Assembly: GCA_009801015.1 (NCBI GenBank)
Contig: VHZZ01002978.1
Coordinates: 34,946-97,295 of the forward strand
DNA: 62,350 bases
Source of the DNA: Silene noctiflora
Taxonomy: Eukaryota; Streptophyta; Magnoliopsida; Caryophyllales; Caryophyllaceae
Direction: 5' to 3'
In this document: one piece after another, positions 1-11,600 of the stretch
How positions within the stretch are numbered: position 1 is the stretch's first letter
How the letters are laid out: each line of letters opens with the position of its first letter
The notes under the pieces: model-generated
Told to the model about the DNA's origin: nothing
The model's database searches: none
Seen by the model: the letters and a program-made list of their open reading frames with translations, nothing else
Program-made: the position numbers and the translations under genes

Positions 1-170
1 TAATGTAGGCGAAAATGAAGAAAAGACATTTAGTACCTCTCTGTTGAGATCATTAATGGCGTCTAAAGCAGCGGAGGAATGAATTTGGGAAGACGATGAT
101 GATACTGCCGCCGTAGCTAAGCTTCTGCTTCCTTATTTGATTTCAGTGTGTTTTTATACTCTCGGGTTTT
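1..170 (-). other. Possible exon edge of a gene running off the left end
   Basis: On the minus strand there is an open stretch from about 120 down to 36 that reads as a Ser/Ala-rich peptide ending in LDAINDLNRE, followed by a GT that could be a splice donor. A TATAAAA-like string lies upstream at about 155-161. I see no in-frame ATG between that string and the open stretch, and a solo LTR begins at 171, so any upstream part would be displaced. This may be a true exon cut by the window edge or chance coding-like sequence; I do not recognise the protein. Confidence 0.2.
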
Positions 171-601
171 TGTAACACCCCCATCTACTAAGAAGTCTTA
201 ACAAGACCTTCTTTAATAGATAAAGGCATTACCATCTCGGTTTCCCGAGGCAAGTAATGATCAAACGTCGATAATAGACCAATTAAATACCTTTTTCATG
301 TGATTACAAGATGACNAACGCAAAGTACAACTCATATCATAAACTATGAGACTATGATNCCGTCGTCGTGACTNGTGGTAACTCGTCCCTCCGACTCCCA
401 GCAANACTTCCAAAGACAACCTGTCATACCGAACTGCTCACCATACGGATCANGGCAGACACAACACAAGAAACAACAAGGAAAACACCACACACGGTCA
501 GTACCATACAACAGACAAAGAATACAAACATGAAGTACACAATCAACACAGTTCTCCATCTTCTCCCACCACGCTTCACATTGTCATCGTCACATCACTG
601 A

Positions 602-622
602 CTACACACCCAAGGTGTGTAG
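602..622. repeat. Conserved 9-bp-arm palindrome in LTR 1
   Basis: The sequence CTACACACC, then a 3-base loop CAA, then GGTGTGTAG, forms a perfect hairpin. The same hairpin is intact at 3309-3329 in the other LTR, although the surrounding LTR sequence has diverged. Confidence 0.75.
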
Positions 623-1317
623 CCCTGCCAGTGGGGGACCGCAGTCGTTCCCACCTAAGCCCCGCTCGTCAAACCGAGCGATAACTCATGTCCATTAATG
701 TGCACATCCCCTCCCGTGGCGGGTTCCACGGAGGGTGAACCAAGGGCGTGAAGTCACTCCCGCAAGTGACTCCACTCAGCCGAGAACGCTTCTCGCATCA
801 TATACTCCAATCCCCAACTTCATCACATCGTCACATCAATCAGCATGAAGCATACAATCACAATAATAATAACATTGTCAACTTCGTCGTACAATGAACC
901 ATAGCCAAATACCACATTATAGTGACAACAACGCAACCACACAATGTACAGTACTGAGTAGGGAAAACCTACCTCAAGCAAACCGCACCGACTCCGCACG
1001 CAGCCTCACCGTGCAAGTCATCATCGACATCCTATGACACACAACGACATCTAACCCTATTACTTCACAAAACTAGACCAACAACAACCAAGGGGACAAC
1101 GACTGAATACATACCTATGCTAGCATCCGGCGACAAGATCACTTCCCGACTCTTGCTCCCGACTCTCATGGCAACGCACCTCCCTTGGTTCTCGGAAGGG
1201 TGAGAATAAGGGAAACTGTCGAGGCGACATCTAGGTTTTTAGGGAAAAGAATGATATGAAAGGAAACTGATTTTACTTTCTGATTCCGCGATATATCTTT
1301 TATCGCTGACACAACTT

Positions 1318-1398
1318 ACTCGATCGAGTAACTTAGTTACTCGATCGAGTGCCACCTACTCGATCGAGTGACCACAGTTAGATCGCACTCGATCGAGT
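1318..1398. repeat. Array of four ACTCGATCGAGT palindromes in LTR 1
   Basis: Four perfect copies of the 12-bp palindrome ACTCGATCGAGT start at 1318, 1339, 1358 and 1387, giving start-to-start spacings of 21, 19 and 29 bp. The intervening bases are not conserved. The array lies near the right end of the LTR as drawn, equivalent to the left end of the inverted LTR at 2428-3758. Confidence 0.85.
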
Positions 1399-1501
1399 GA
1401 CTCAACTAACACTCATCCACGAGGAACTAGACGATACTCGGCAAGTGCTACGGTCGATCAACGCTAGTCAAAGGTCCCAGAAAGGCGGGTATTACAGTTT
1501 T

Positions 1502-2427
1502 GCCCTTCGATGCAACCGGGTCTATGCTTGTGTGGAGTTTTGAATACCGTTGGTAAAACGGGTTATTTGTATTGGCGGTTTACCAACGGTGGTGAGGTGT
1601 GGTGGTAACTGGTAAGGTGGTGGCCTGTGATAGGGTGGTCAGTGGTTGATGGTAGTAGTGATAGTTCAAAGTCTCGGGGTTGATACACGTAGTAAAGTTA
1701 GTGTATCTAGCAGTATTGATAAATGTATCTAGTAGTGTTGACTTGTGTATCTAGGTAGTTCGTACGGTTCGCACCGTAACTCAGTTCGCACAGGATCCGC
1801 CCCTTATATATATATAGTATTGATTGATTGATTGATTAAGTTAGATCTAAAATACTATTAAAACGTATTTACCTTCTAACAAAAATAGGTAAAAACAATA
1901 TAACACACGTTGAAAAAAATATACAAAATTTTAAAATAATATTATTACTTTTTTACTTCTAATAAAAAAAAATACCTACATTGAGCAATTTATATTTTTA
2001 TATGAGATAGAAGATTTTATTCAGTTTGGGAGCAATTTGTGTGTCAATTTATATTTTTTTATGAGAATAGAAGATTGTAACTTATTAGAATCTTCCCCCT
2101 AGTGTAAAAGATTGGCAATTGGTTAAGTATGAGTCCACTTTTTTGTGTCAATCGGTTAAAAGATTATTTTCAACTTGGGCCCACTTTTTTTGTCAATCAA
2201 ATGAGCGGGAAAAAATTCAGCAACTCTTAATCTGTTAGTTTATTGGGGATTGCTTTTCGTTGTTGTTCAATTGTTGTCCTTAATCTAGTTAATTAGTTTT
2301 GGCCAGAATTAGTTAACTAGTCTTGCGAATTAGAATTATTGCCGACCGGATTAAGACTAATAAAGGGTGCGACAATTGAATAGACTAGCTTAATTATAAC
2401 GACCGCATGTTAAATTCAGATCTAAAG
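1502..2427. other. Spacer between the two solo LTRs, no gene seen
   Basis: AT-rich non-coding sequence. It holds short imperfect repeats of a GTGTATCTAG-type unit at about 1695-1755 and a TTGA microsatellite near 1823-1838. Nothing here has sustained coding potential. Confidence 0.6.
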
Positions 2428-2458
2428 TGTAATACTACGGTTTTCCCTGCCTCTGGTG

Positions 2459-2601
2459 ACTCGACCGAGTAAGACTTACTCTGTCGAGTAAGTTTATGTC
2501 TTTTAGAGTCAGGGTCTGTGTGTTTGGTACTCGATTGAGTACTAAGGGGACTCGATCGAGTAAGGGCCACTCGATCGAGTAGCCTTCTTACTCGATCGAG
2601 T
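2459..2601. repeat. Array of six ACTCGATCGAGT-type palindromes in LTR 2
   Basis: Copies start at 2459 (ACTCGACCGAGT), 2478 (ACTCTGTCGAGT), 2529 (ACTCGATTGAGT), 2550, 2569 and 2590 (the last three perfect). The last four are spaced 21, 19 and 21 bp, the first two 19 bp. The 19/21 alternation matches that of LTR 1 read in the same LTR orientation. Confidence 0.85.
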
Positions 2602-3308
2602 AGGTTGATATCTCGGGCCGGTTAAGTTGGGTTTTGTTAATAACGCGAGNTTANTAAANTAATNACAACNGNCGNNTTNTTCATTATTCATAACTCAAAA
2701 CTTTCACAAAACCTCTCAAGGGATCGTTACATTGTTCATTCGCGTTATTTGCAAATCCCTGAGCTTGAATCGGTGGTTTTCAGTGTCGATTGCGTCATCT
2801 TGTTCCTTGTCTCAAGGGTAAATTCTACATACTATTTTTGTGTCTTTTCGTTAATGTTGGTTAAACCCTAATTGGGGGTTATGGGAGTTAATTAGGGGTT
2901 TTGGTAATAGGGTTGTGATGTGTGATTATATGTTTGTATAGGAGGTGGATTCGTAGAGGATCAGTTATGAGCTTGCTTGAGTGCCTTTTGGTGATTGCTA
3001 TTCAGATAAGGTTTTCCTACTCGGTTACTGTCTTATTTGTATGGCATTGTTGTTATTGTTGTTGGTATGATATGAATGATATGATTGTTTGGATATTGTT
3101 GTGTTATGATGGATGTGGTGATCGGAGTGTGTTGCGAGGTGTGTCCTCGACTGAGTGGAGTCACTTGCGGGAGTGGCTTCACGCCCTTGATTCGCCCTCC
3201 GTGGAACCCGCCACNGGAGGGGATGTGCACATTAATGAACAAGATTTATCGCTCGGATAAGATGAGCGGGGCTTAGGTGGGAACGGCTGCGGTCCCCCTC
3301 TGGCAGGG

Positions 3309-3329
3309 CTACACACCTTGGGTGTGTAG
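3309..3329. repeat. Conserved 9-bp-arm palindrome in LTR 2
   Basis: CTACACACC, loop TTG, GGTGTGTAG. It is the inverted counterpart of the hairpin at 602-622. Confidence 0.75.
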
Positions 3330-3763
3330 TCAGTGATGTGGAGTGGTGAATTGGTGATGGAGGTGTTGTTGGCGATGGTGGATATATTGTTGTTTTTATG
3401 TTGTTTGTGTTGACAGTAACTGACCCCGATTCGTGTTTTGAAAACTGTGTTGATCCATTCGGGGATGGTGAGTAGATGTTGAGCAGGTTTAGCTATATGC
3501 GCATGGGATGGCTGAGCGATCACCACGAGTAGAGGCTTCCGCTGAGTCTGTGTCTTTTGGATAGTTTAGTTATGAGACTTTGGTTTTGGCTTTGTATTTG
3601 GTTAGACAGTTTTGGTAAACGGTGTAACCACTTAAATTATTATTTAAATTTGTTTCTTTATTATCTCGTGATTATCATTGCCTCGGGAAATCGAGATGGT
3701 AGCATCTCTATGCCGAATGTGGCCTTGGTATGGCACTTTGGAGTATGAGGGTGCTACATAAAG

Positions 3764-4202
3764 GGCATATTTGAGTCGACCGGTCATATGACCTTAAAGA
3801 ATATAATTGCTCTCTTAATTAGTTAAATCACATGTGTGAATAACTACATAGTGAATTTGATCCCTAGACCTTTTTAATAATTTGAATACATCCTTTATTT
3901 TACATTGCAACTAGTTTTCAGAAATCAAACAAACAAATCTTCAAGAGACTGTTACTTTAAGACGAATTTAAATATTAACAAACCAAATAATTACCGCCTC
4001 CCTATGGATTCGATACCTGTCCTACCACTAGCTATTTTTATTAGTATTGTAGGTTTACTTTGACTTAGAAGATACGACTTTAACCTTGTCAAATTTGGGG
4101 GAGACGACTATTTTCTATTTGTTTTTAATTTAGTTTGTCTTTTGTCTCAGGGAACATTATTTCCTTGAGACCGTTTTTATATTTTTGTTGTTAGTTTCGT
4201 AT
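3764..4202 (+). mobile_element. Decayed LTR end and leader of a Ty3-type retroelement
   Basis: The stretch around 3990-4100 has the shape of an Athila/Tat-type LTR end and leader: a CCTCCCTATGGATTCGATAC block, then a run leading to TCAAATTTGGGGGAG, where intact elements carry the primer-binding site and an untranslated leader. The gag-like ORF follows at once. No matching LTR start or target duplication was found, so this is a fragment. The assignment rests on memory of the usual layout of such elements. Confidence 0.4.
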
Positions 4203-4739
4203 ATGCCCAGGTCTAACAGGTCGGAGATTGTACCTTTTGATCCCGAACTAGAGAAGACTTTTCGCTATAGACGAAATTTTCATAGAGAAATTAGTGAAGT
4301 GGAAGACTTGAGTACACTTGAAGCTGACGCCGAGCACTCTACATCATCAGAAAATCCGTCATTCGAAGAGGACACAACAATTCCTGACACCGATATTTCA
4401 GTCCCTGCAATAGTCAAGATGCTTACACTTGTTAGTCATTCCGAGCCTACTCTTGCTTACATCCCTAAAATATTCAAGCTCCCTACTACAGATAAAGATA
4501 CCTTCGAAATTAGCTCATCATACATCAATTTGGTGGAGCGAAACATGTTTCGAAAAGGAGCTAGAGAGGACCCTATTAAGTATAATAATCCAACTGAGCA
4601 TATCATCTTTCATTGTATACTCACCCTTCAATCCACCAAGAGGCACAAAACCTCAACCCACCCCATTTCTAGCTCCAACCCAAAATTTCACGGCTTTAAG
4701 ATTTCTTTATTTCTAAGGTCTCATAACTCATTAGATTGA
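4203..4739 (+). pseudogene. gag-like retrotransposon fragment (Athila/Tat type)
   Basis: An open frame with an ATG at 4203 encodes about 178 residues. It begins MPRSNRSEIVPFDPELEKTF, which resembles the N-terminus of plant Ty3-type gag proteins (a basic start followed by DPE-x-EKTF). A block YINLVERNMF...REDP...PTEHI around residues 112-139 matches the usual I-x-L-V-x-x-N-x-F...EDP...EHI core of gag. After that the reading becomes unrelated, serine-rich sequence, and the nucleocapsid, protease and reverse transcriptase are missing. It is a truncated relic, not a host gene. It sits in the same orientation as the leader fragment just upstream. Confidence 0.5.
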
Positions 4740-5139
4740 AAACCAATACTTGTGGTGAGAATTAGAGGCGATTGTTGAGGCATACCGGTCTGACCTGCCT
4801 CCTATATTTTTAACAAATTATTGTTTATGGCTCTTCGGAAACATTTGATTAATAAATTCTTATTTAAGATGATAACATTTATTTTAATGACAAAATGGAT
4901 CTAAATAGATATCATACACCAAGGATAGTTGCCTAGGTAATACTCGTAATTAGTTTTATTATCTTCAAGTGACAATATTTGAAGTCCGTTATATTATTAA
5001 AACAGATAGTGCAATCTTAAGCAAATCCGTAATATTATTGAAATAGATACCGCAACCTTATTATTATTTTTTAAAGATCGAGGATTCCTTTATAGAAATT
5101 CATTTGTCAACTCTACCAAACTACTTGAGCATCGGATCA

Positions 5140-5475
5140 TAATGGTAAAGTCGCGTTTTTAGGAGCTAAAAAGTGTGGGTCTAATAGTATTCTTGTTGCG
5201 GAAGCTCTCGCTTTAAAAGAAGACATTTTAGCAGTTAAATACTTATGAATTTTAAAGTTAATTGTGGGAGGTGATAATTTATGTGTTATCAACTTAATTC
5301 GTAATATTTGACAAATCCCTTGGGAAATTTCTAGTTTCATCAATGAGGTAAAATTAGATCTTCAGTTTTTTTGATGAAGTGATAATTAAACATTGCTTTC
5401 GTGAAAACCATCAAAGTTGCCGACTTTATGGCTTATATTGGACATTCATGTCCAACTCTTTCGAGGTGGTTTGAA
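5140..5475 (+). pseudogene. RNase H-like domain remnant (RVT_3 type)
   Basis: Read on the plus strand, the sequence gives ILVAEALALKEDILAVKYL, then KLIVGGDNLCVINLIRN, then IPWEISSFINEVK, and after a frameshift EVIIKHCFRENHQ. This is the order of the RNase H-like domain found at the C-terminus of plant LINE polyproteins and in many plant RVT_3 genes (AEALAL..., GDN..., ...HCFREN...AD). In-frame stops occur after KYL, after RN and after DLQF, plus at least one frameshift, so it is dead. It ends only about 150 bp before the IleRS start codon, probably forming part of that promoter region. Confidence 0.65.
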
Positions 5476-5595
5476 AGCCGATGCCTTCAACTTATCTCTA
5501 TCATTCGAAAGGATAGGCGAACAAAATCTAAGCCCATTGAGTAATTGACTAACTAAACCCCAACCCAAAACTCTACTGTAAACTCCTAAAATCAC

Positions 5596-5604
5596 AAACC
5601 CTAA
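5596..5604 (+). promoter_or_regulatory. Telo-box in the IleRS 5' leader
   Basis: AAACCCTAA lies 25 bp before the start codon. Telo-boxes are known cis-elements near the transcription start of plant translation genes such as EF1A and ribosomal proteins. A role here is inferred. Confidence 0.5.
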
Positions 5605-5629
5605 ACCCCAAATCGTCAATCTTCCAACA

Positions 5630-8600
5630 ATGGAGGACGTATGCGAAGGAAAAGACTTCTCCTTTCCACAAGAAGAAGAAAAAATCCTTGTATTATGGGA
5701 CGAAAAGCAAGCATTCAAAACCCAATTAGCCAAAACGAAGGATTTCCCCGAATACATTTTCTACGATGGTCCGCCTTTCGCTACCGGGTTACCGCATTAC
5801 GGTCACATTCTAGCTGGAACAATCAAAGATATTGTGACCCGGTACCAGTCAATGACGGGTCATCATGTGACCCGCCGGTTCGGGTGGGATTGTCATGGGG
5901 TTCCGGTTGAGCATGAAATCGATGTGAAACTCGGGATTAAATCGCGGTCCGATGTGTTGGAGATGGGGATTGGGAAGTATAATGAGGAGTGTAGGAGTAT
6001 TGTTACTAGATATGTTAAGGAATGGGAGATGGTTGTTAAGAGGACTGGGAGATGGATTGATTTTGAAAATGGGTATAAGACTATGGATTTAGGGTATATG
6101 GAGTCTCTTTGGTGGGTTTTTTCGGAATTACATCGAAAAGGACTTGTTTATCGTGGGTTCAAGGTTTGTGATTATGATTGTTTGTTTGTTTTAAGATGTA
6201 GGTTTTGATGTTCTCGTGATTGATTAATTGGGTTTTGCATTTGGTTGATTTTAGTGATTTATAATCAGTTTGTAGTAGTGGTAACACTAGTAAGGAACCA
6301 AGGATGCGTATATCTGACCCTCTTAAATCGCGTATTTTGCTGACAACATTTAGGTTGTAGTGGGTTTAAGGTTTGTGATTCTTATTTTGTTGGTGGGGTT
6401 TTGTTGTTTTTGTGATTGAGAATTATTTGGGCTTTTGCATTTGACCAATGTTACCGATTTCTAGCGGTAGGGATCCATGTGTTTGACCCCTTAAACTCGG
6501 TAATTGTTGGTGTCCTCGAGGCATTCAGGTGATGTTGGTTGTTTGGATAGTTAGTTTTCTCATTGATTAATTGGGTTTTGATTGATTGCTTGTTTTGAGA
6601 TGTGGGTTTTGATTGTTTTTGTGATTGATTTTAATTGAGTTTTGAATTTGGTTCAATTAGTGATTTATAGCCTGTTTTGTAGTAAGGGTGAGGATGCTGG
6701 ATGCGTATATCTGACCCCCTTTACTCGGTAATTGCTGGTGCCCTTGAGGCATTTGGGTAATGTCGTTGGTTTGGGATGAATTTGGTTTTTCTTTTGGCGT
6801 TTGATTGATGTAGCTCAGTTTCTTGTTTTTTTAGCTGGTTTTAGTGGTTCATTTTGTCCATGTTTGATTTTGAGGCATGGGTTTGATAATTTTTTGTGTT
6901 TGCTAAACTTGATTTAGCTCAAGATAGGTTTATAGCGGATGCGGCTAATGTTTAGTTATTTGCGACATGGGTTTGAAATGTATTTTTGGGAGTTGGAATT
7001 TGTTGAAGTTTGGGTATTTGAGTTGTGTTTGGGGTTTATTGACTTTGTTAAGCTCAGCTTGGTTTATTTGCGGCTGTTTTTTAAGGTAATTACAGCTCAG
7101 TATGGCTAGTTTAGTTTGGAAGATTATTCGGTTTCTCTGGTTCTTTTTAGTTTATTTTGGGTTGAGTTTAAGTGTTACGGAGTATAACACTATTGGTAAT
7201 CTGCTGGTGCACTTAACGACATTTGCTCAGTTTACGATGAGATTCAACATTTATTCTATGTTTTGAATGGCTTTTATATTTGGCTGAATGATCCGTTTTT
7301 GTGGGATATGTTTGAATTTCTTTGTTGTTTTTGGTTTTTTTACGCAAGATTTCTATATTGTCAGGTCATGCCATATAGCACAGGCTTGAAGACACCTCTA
7401 TCGAACTTTGAGGCCAATTTGAACTATAAGGTTTGGTTTTGCATTGTTGCTACTTCATGATCATAAGTGTTGAATTTCTTGTTTCATTAGGTACCCGGCA
7501 TCCTGTGTTAATGCTAACACTGAGATTTGCTGATGGTGCAGGAAGTACCTGATCCTGAAATTATGGTCACTTTTCCCATTGTTGATGATCCACATAATGC
7601 ATCTTTTGTTGCATGGACTACAACGCCATGGACCCTTCCTAGTAACCTAGCATTATGTGTCAATGCCAAATTTGTGTATGTTAAGGTCAGTTTTTGATGT
7701 TGCTGGATATTTAAGTTGATTAGTTACTCCTGAAATTCATTTAGAGCTCGCATCAAGTGACATGAAGAATGGTTCTTGTATTTTTTAGATTTCACAATTT
7801 TTTGGCAAATCTCTTGTTTAATGCATGCATTGGGGTTCTAATATAGTGTCTGGCTTATTTACTGCATCTTGTTAGTCCCTGTAAGTGAAGTCGGGGCCCC
7901 ACACATTGTATGCTAAGTTTGGCCATACTTACTCTTGTAGGAAGTGCTGCTTTATTTACTTCTCCACTGCCTCCAAGTTTAATTAAGGCCTTCAGGGAGG
8001 ATTTTCTACATAGATTCTGCATATGTAGCATTGTAGCCACTAGCTTAAAAACAAAAGCATCCGAAAATTTAACCCAGTGGGCAGATTTCATAATTTGATT
8101 TTTTTTTAGAAAACCTTGAAACAAAAGGTAGCAAAAAATAACAAAAAACTCTAAAGGTAGTCTTTCACAAAGTTAGGTAAAGAAAGATGCTTTTCACAAA
8201 AAAAAACCTTTTTTCTGTAAGAATATGAATCAGTTGTAGCTGACCAGTTAATTGAAAAGATAAGCATCCATCCGGAAACCTGGTTGAATGTCAACGTGAA
8301 CAAGGAAGTTGATTGGATAGTCTCAATATATACAATTCTTGAAAATGGCTTCTACTTTCAGGAACAAGTACATCAGCTGTTTCACCGTCTTCACACGGCA
8401 AAATATTCATGAAACAGAGATGCCTTCCTTGTCGACTGCACTTGTAATACTCACTTGTATATGTTACATGCGTATCTTATTCAATCTTTCTACTCCGTAA
8501 TAGTTATGTAAAGTAAAAGCTTCTGATGACTTAATCAACCAGTTATCCATAGGGTTTACATCTTTCTTATGTTGAAGGTTGTGTTTCCGGTTGGGGTTAT

Positions 8601-11600
8601 ATTGAATATCTTTCTCAGTTATATGAATCAATAACTTAAATGATTCAGGAGTATGATTCCCGATTAAATTTTGTTCACAGGTAAGAAGCAAAGTTACTTC
8701 CTCAACCTACGTGGTTGCAGAGTCCCGTATGTCTCAACTTCCTAAGGAGAAACTGAAAACTGAGAGTAAACCAAATGGAGATGCAAGTGATTCAAAAAAT
8801 GCCAAGCCTAAAAGTAAGGGATCCACTTCTAATAAATCTTCAACAGACGATAGCTCATATGAGGTATTGGAAAAGCTGCCAGGTGCATCATTGGTTGGTC
8901 AGAAGTGAGTTGTCCCTTCTTTACTATTGTATAGTTCCACTTCCAGTTTGTTGAGATGCTTTTAATGGCATTTAAGGAGGCATATGCTTATGTATTCATT
9001 ATTTTTCCTTTTTGATTTGAATTAGTGATTAGTGACATTGCATTTCTGAGAATGGCAGCGTTTGGTTTATTATTATTACGTTAACTCTATAGTCTATAAG
9101 TATAATGATTTTGTGATGTTCTTTAGTTTAAACCTGAAGCAAATTTTACAGCTTTGCTGGCTTTGCTGTTGGTAGTCTTTGTCAATTCCCCACGAGATTT
9201 ACGACATCATTGTAGAATATAACCATCGTTATTCTTCCATCTAGCTAGTAACACTTGTTTAGAAAAAAAGAAAATAATAATTGGAAGAGAACTCTTTGAA
9301 AATGTTGGATTGAAAAGTAAATGACCTGTGTAAAAACATTCTCTTTCGTTGGCCGGAGGAAATTCCATAACTTCTGAGTAATATCTTGGATAGTATCGTC
9401 TTCCTACAAATGGGGGTGTTTAAGATGAAGATTGAGGCCCTTCTGTGTAGTTATTTTGTGGTAAACTGGCTATCCTGAATTTCTCTAGTATAGTGCTATG
9501 GAACCTTTTCCTAAGAGCTTATTTCGATAATCTATGGTCTTTCATCTTTTACTTGAAGAATTACCATGTATTGTGGAAACATACTTGATGGTTAAACATG
9601 AGAATTTCATGTTTGAATGTTAGCCCCGTGGTGTCTTGGCTTACTTGAAATCAGTGGTGTATTGTATTTCTCAATAAAATTTTCTTGTATAAAGGGAGCC
9701 ATGTATCAATTGCAGGTACATACCTTTGTTTGACTATTTCCAGGAGTTTTCTGACGTGGCTTTTAAAGTTGTTGCGGACAATTATGTGACAGATGACAGT
9801 GGAACTGGAATTGTCCACTGTGCTCCAGCTTTCGGAGAAGACGACTACCGTGTTTGCCTTGAAAATCACATCATCGAGAAGGTCTGTTTCAAACCTTTTA
9901 TGTGAAATCTTGAACGTTCTTTATATTTACTTCTGAATGTTTTTATCCTATTATTTTTCTGTTTGACATGTGTAGGGACCGGACTTGATTGTAGCTGTCG
10001 ATGATGATGGGCGCTTCATTGAAAGAGTTCACGACTTCAAAGGCCGCTATGTTAAGGAGGCTGATAAAGATATCATTAATGCAGTCAAGGCAAGAACATA
10101 TGGCTTCCTATTCATTTCTTTTACACAAATTCTGTCAAATGTGGTAGTAAACTAATATAGCAATAGTGATCCTCAACGATTTTCCTCGAGATGTGAAATT
10201 GACTGACAAATGAAATCATCTGCAATCATTTAATGCTACGAGTATCCTAAGATGGTTTATTCAAAGTATCTCTGAGATGTGGCCTGTCATCTCTTCTTTT
10301 TGGCTAGGGAATTTTGAATGATATATTTATCTGTTTATCACCTGTAAAATCGCTGATGATCTTCCTACTCTTTACTAAGGTTGGTACCCTTAGATATAGT
10401 TGACGTCTAGTACAGTGTAGGTTGCTTGAATTTGATTTCTTTGCCTTTTATTACATGGCTGTTATTGTCTTTGATTGGCCATTGCTTTCTTAAAAAAATG
10501 TATTCCGAGTCTTGACAAATAATAATCCATCACTCCTATTTTGTATCTGACTCTGATGGTCAATTGATATAACTTTGACCATTAGTTTCTCCATATATAT
10601 ATAGAGAGAGAGAGATCCGATGTAGAATTAGTCAAATTTGTTTTTTGAAAACTAACATTTTCATATTGTTATCATTTTAAAGTAGTTGTAATCATTGTAT
10701 GTGAGAAAAATGTTGGTAGAAGTTCACTTTATTAGCTAATTCGACCGTCAAATGTGGACAATAAGCTCCATATATATAAATTGGACCATTAGTTGCGCCA
10801 CAGATTTAGTGTGTATAATTAACTCGGGAAATCTATCTCTTTTGTTACAGCAAAAAGGTAGACTTCTCAAGCAGGGGAATTTTACCCACTCTTATCCTTT
10901 CTGTTGGAGATCTGAAACCCCTCTAATTTACAGAGCCGTTCCAAGCTGGTATGTGAAAAAAATTGATGATTATTTGCATTGCTCAACGTTTTTGCGAGCG
11001 AAAAAGGTGATATGCTAGGCTGTTAAAAAAATTGGCGAAGATTATAGATATTGGTTATGATACAATTTCTGTAGGTGTTGTTGAGTCACACATATATGCT
11101 ATGCTTTACCTCATGTGTACAAGATACATGCTTCCTTTGGTTGACTGGATGAATCTTGTAGTTGGCCTAGTTATGTAGCTGCTTAGAACTATGATAGCTC
11201 GTCAGCCTTTAATGTGTATGTAAGAACACTATGAATATCATCATTTATTCATCATTTTCTTTCAAAATGGAAATAAGTAAGGATTTATTGATATGCTAGC
11301 TCATTGATTTGCGCTAGTTGACAATTAAAGGTTCATTTATGGCCTGTGGTTGTAGAGAAGGAATGATAACACTTGTTTTCAATTCTGAAAATTTATCAAT
11401 ATTCACACTATGCGGTTTTAACCATTTGGTCTTTATATGACGTTGCAGATATAGATTGTCATCTCAGTTGTTTGGTTTGTGTCACTTGTGTAGCCGTGTC
11501 CTCCCCTTAATCCTAATATTGTTGCTGTAGGTTTGTTAGAGTAGAAAAGATAAAAGATCAGTTGCTGGAAAACAACAAGAAGACCTATTGGGTTCCTGAT

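Larger units (their letters stand above)
171..1496. mobile_element. Solo LTR 1 of an LTR retrotransposon
   Basis: The element starts TGTAACACCC and ends GGGTATTACA, so it has the TG...CA ends typical of LTRs. It is flanked by a 5-bp direct repeat GTTTT at 166-170 and 1497-1501, the expected target-site duplication. No internal gag-pol region or second LTR of the same orientation follows, so this is a solo LTR, usually the product of unequal recombination between the two LTRs of a full element. It is 1326 bp and matches the reverse complement of the LTR at 2428-3758, most clearly over 600-790. The TGTAACACCC start is common in plant Ty3-type elements; I cannot assign the lineage. Small ORFs inside are not genes. 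Confidence 0.88.
2428..3758. mobile_element. Solo LTR 2, inverted relative to LTR 1
   Basis: The element begins TGTAATACTA and ends GGGTGCTACA and is flanked by a perfect 5-bp duplication TAAAG at 2423-2427 and 3759-3763. At 1331 bp it is almost the same length as LTR 1. Its block at about 3125-3330 is the reverse complement of 600-790 in LTR 1 with many substitutions. Several N bases occur at about 2650-2683. Because each LTR has its own target duplication, these are two independent insertions, each reduced to a solo LTR, rather than two ends of one element. ORFs within it are accidental. Confidence 0.88.

Noticed and set aside
368..601. Overlapping short ORFs on both strands
   Set aside because: They lie inside solo LTR 1, include N bases and show no protein family.
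1318..1398. CRISPR-like spaced repeats
   Set aside because: Repeats are 12-bp palindromes within a plant LTR with 7-17 bp spacers; not a CRISPR array.
2922..3526. Several ORFs of 60-115 codons
   Set aside because: All are within solo LTR 2; both strands are open by composition only.
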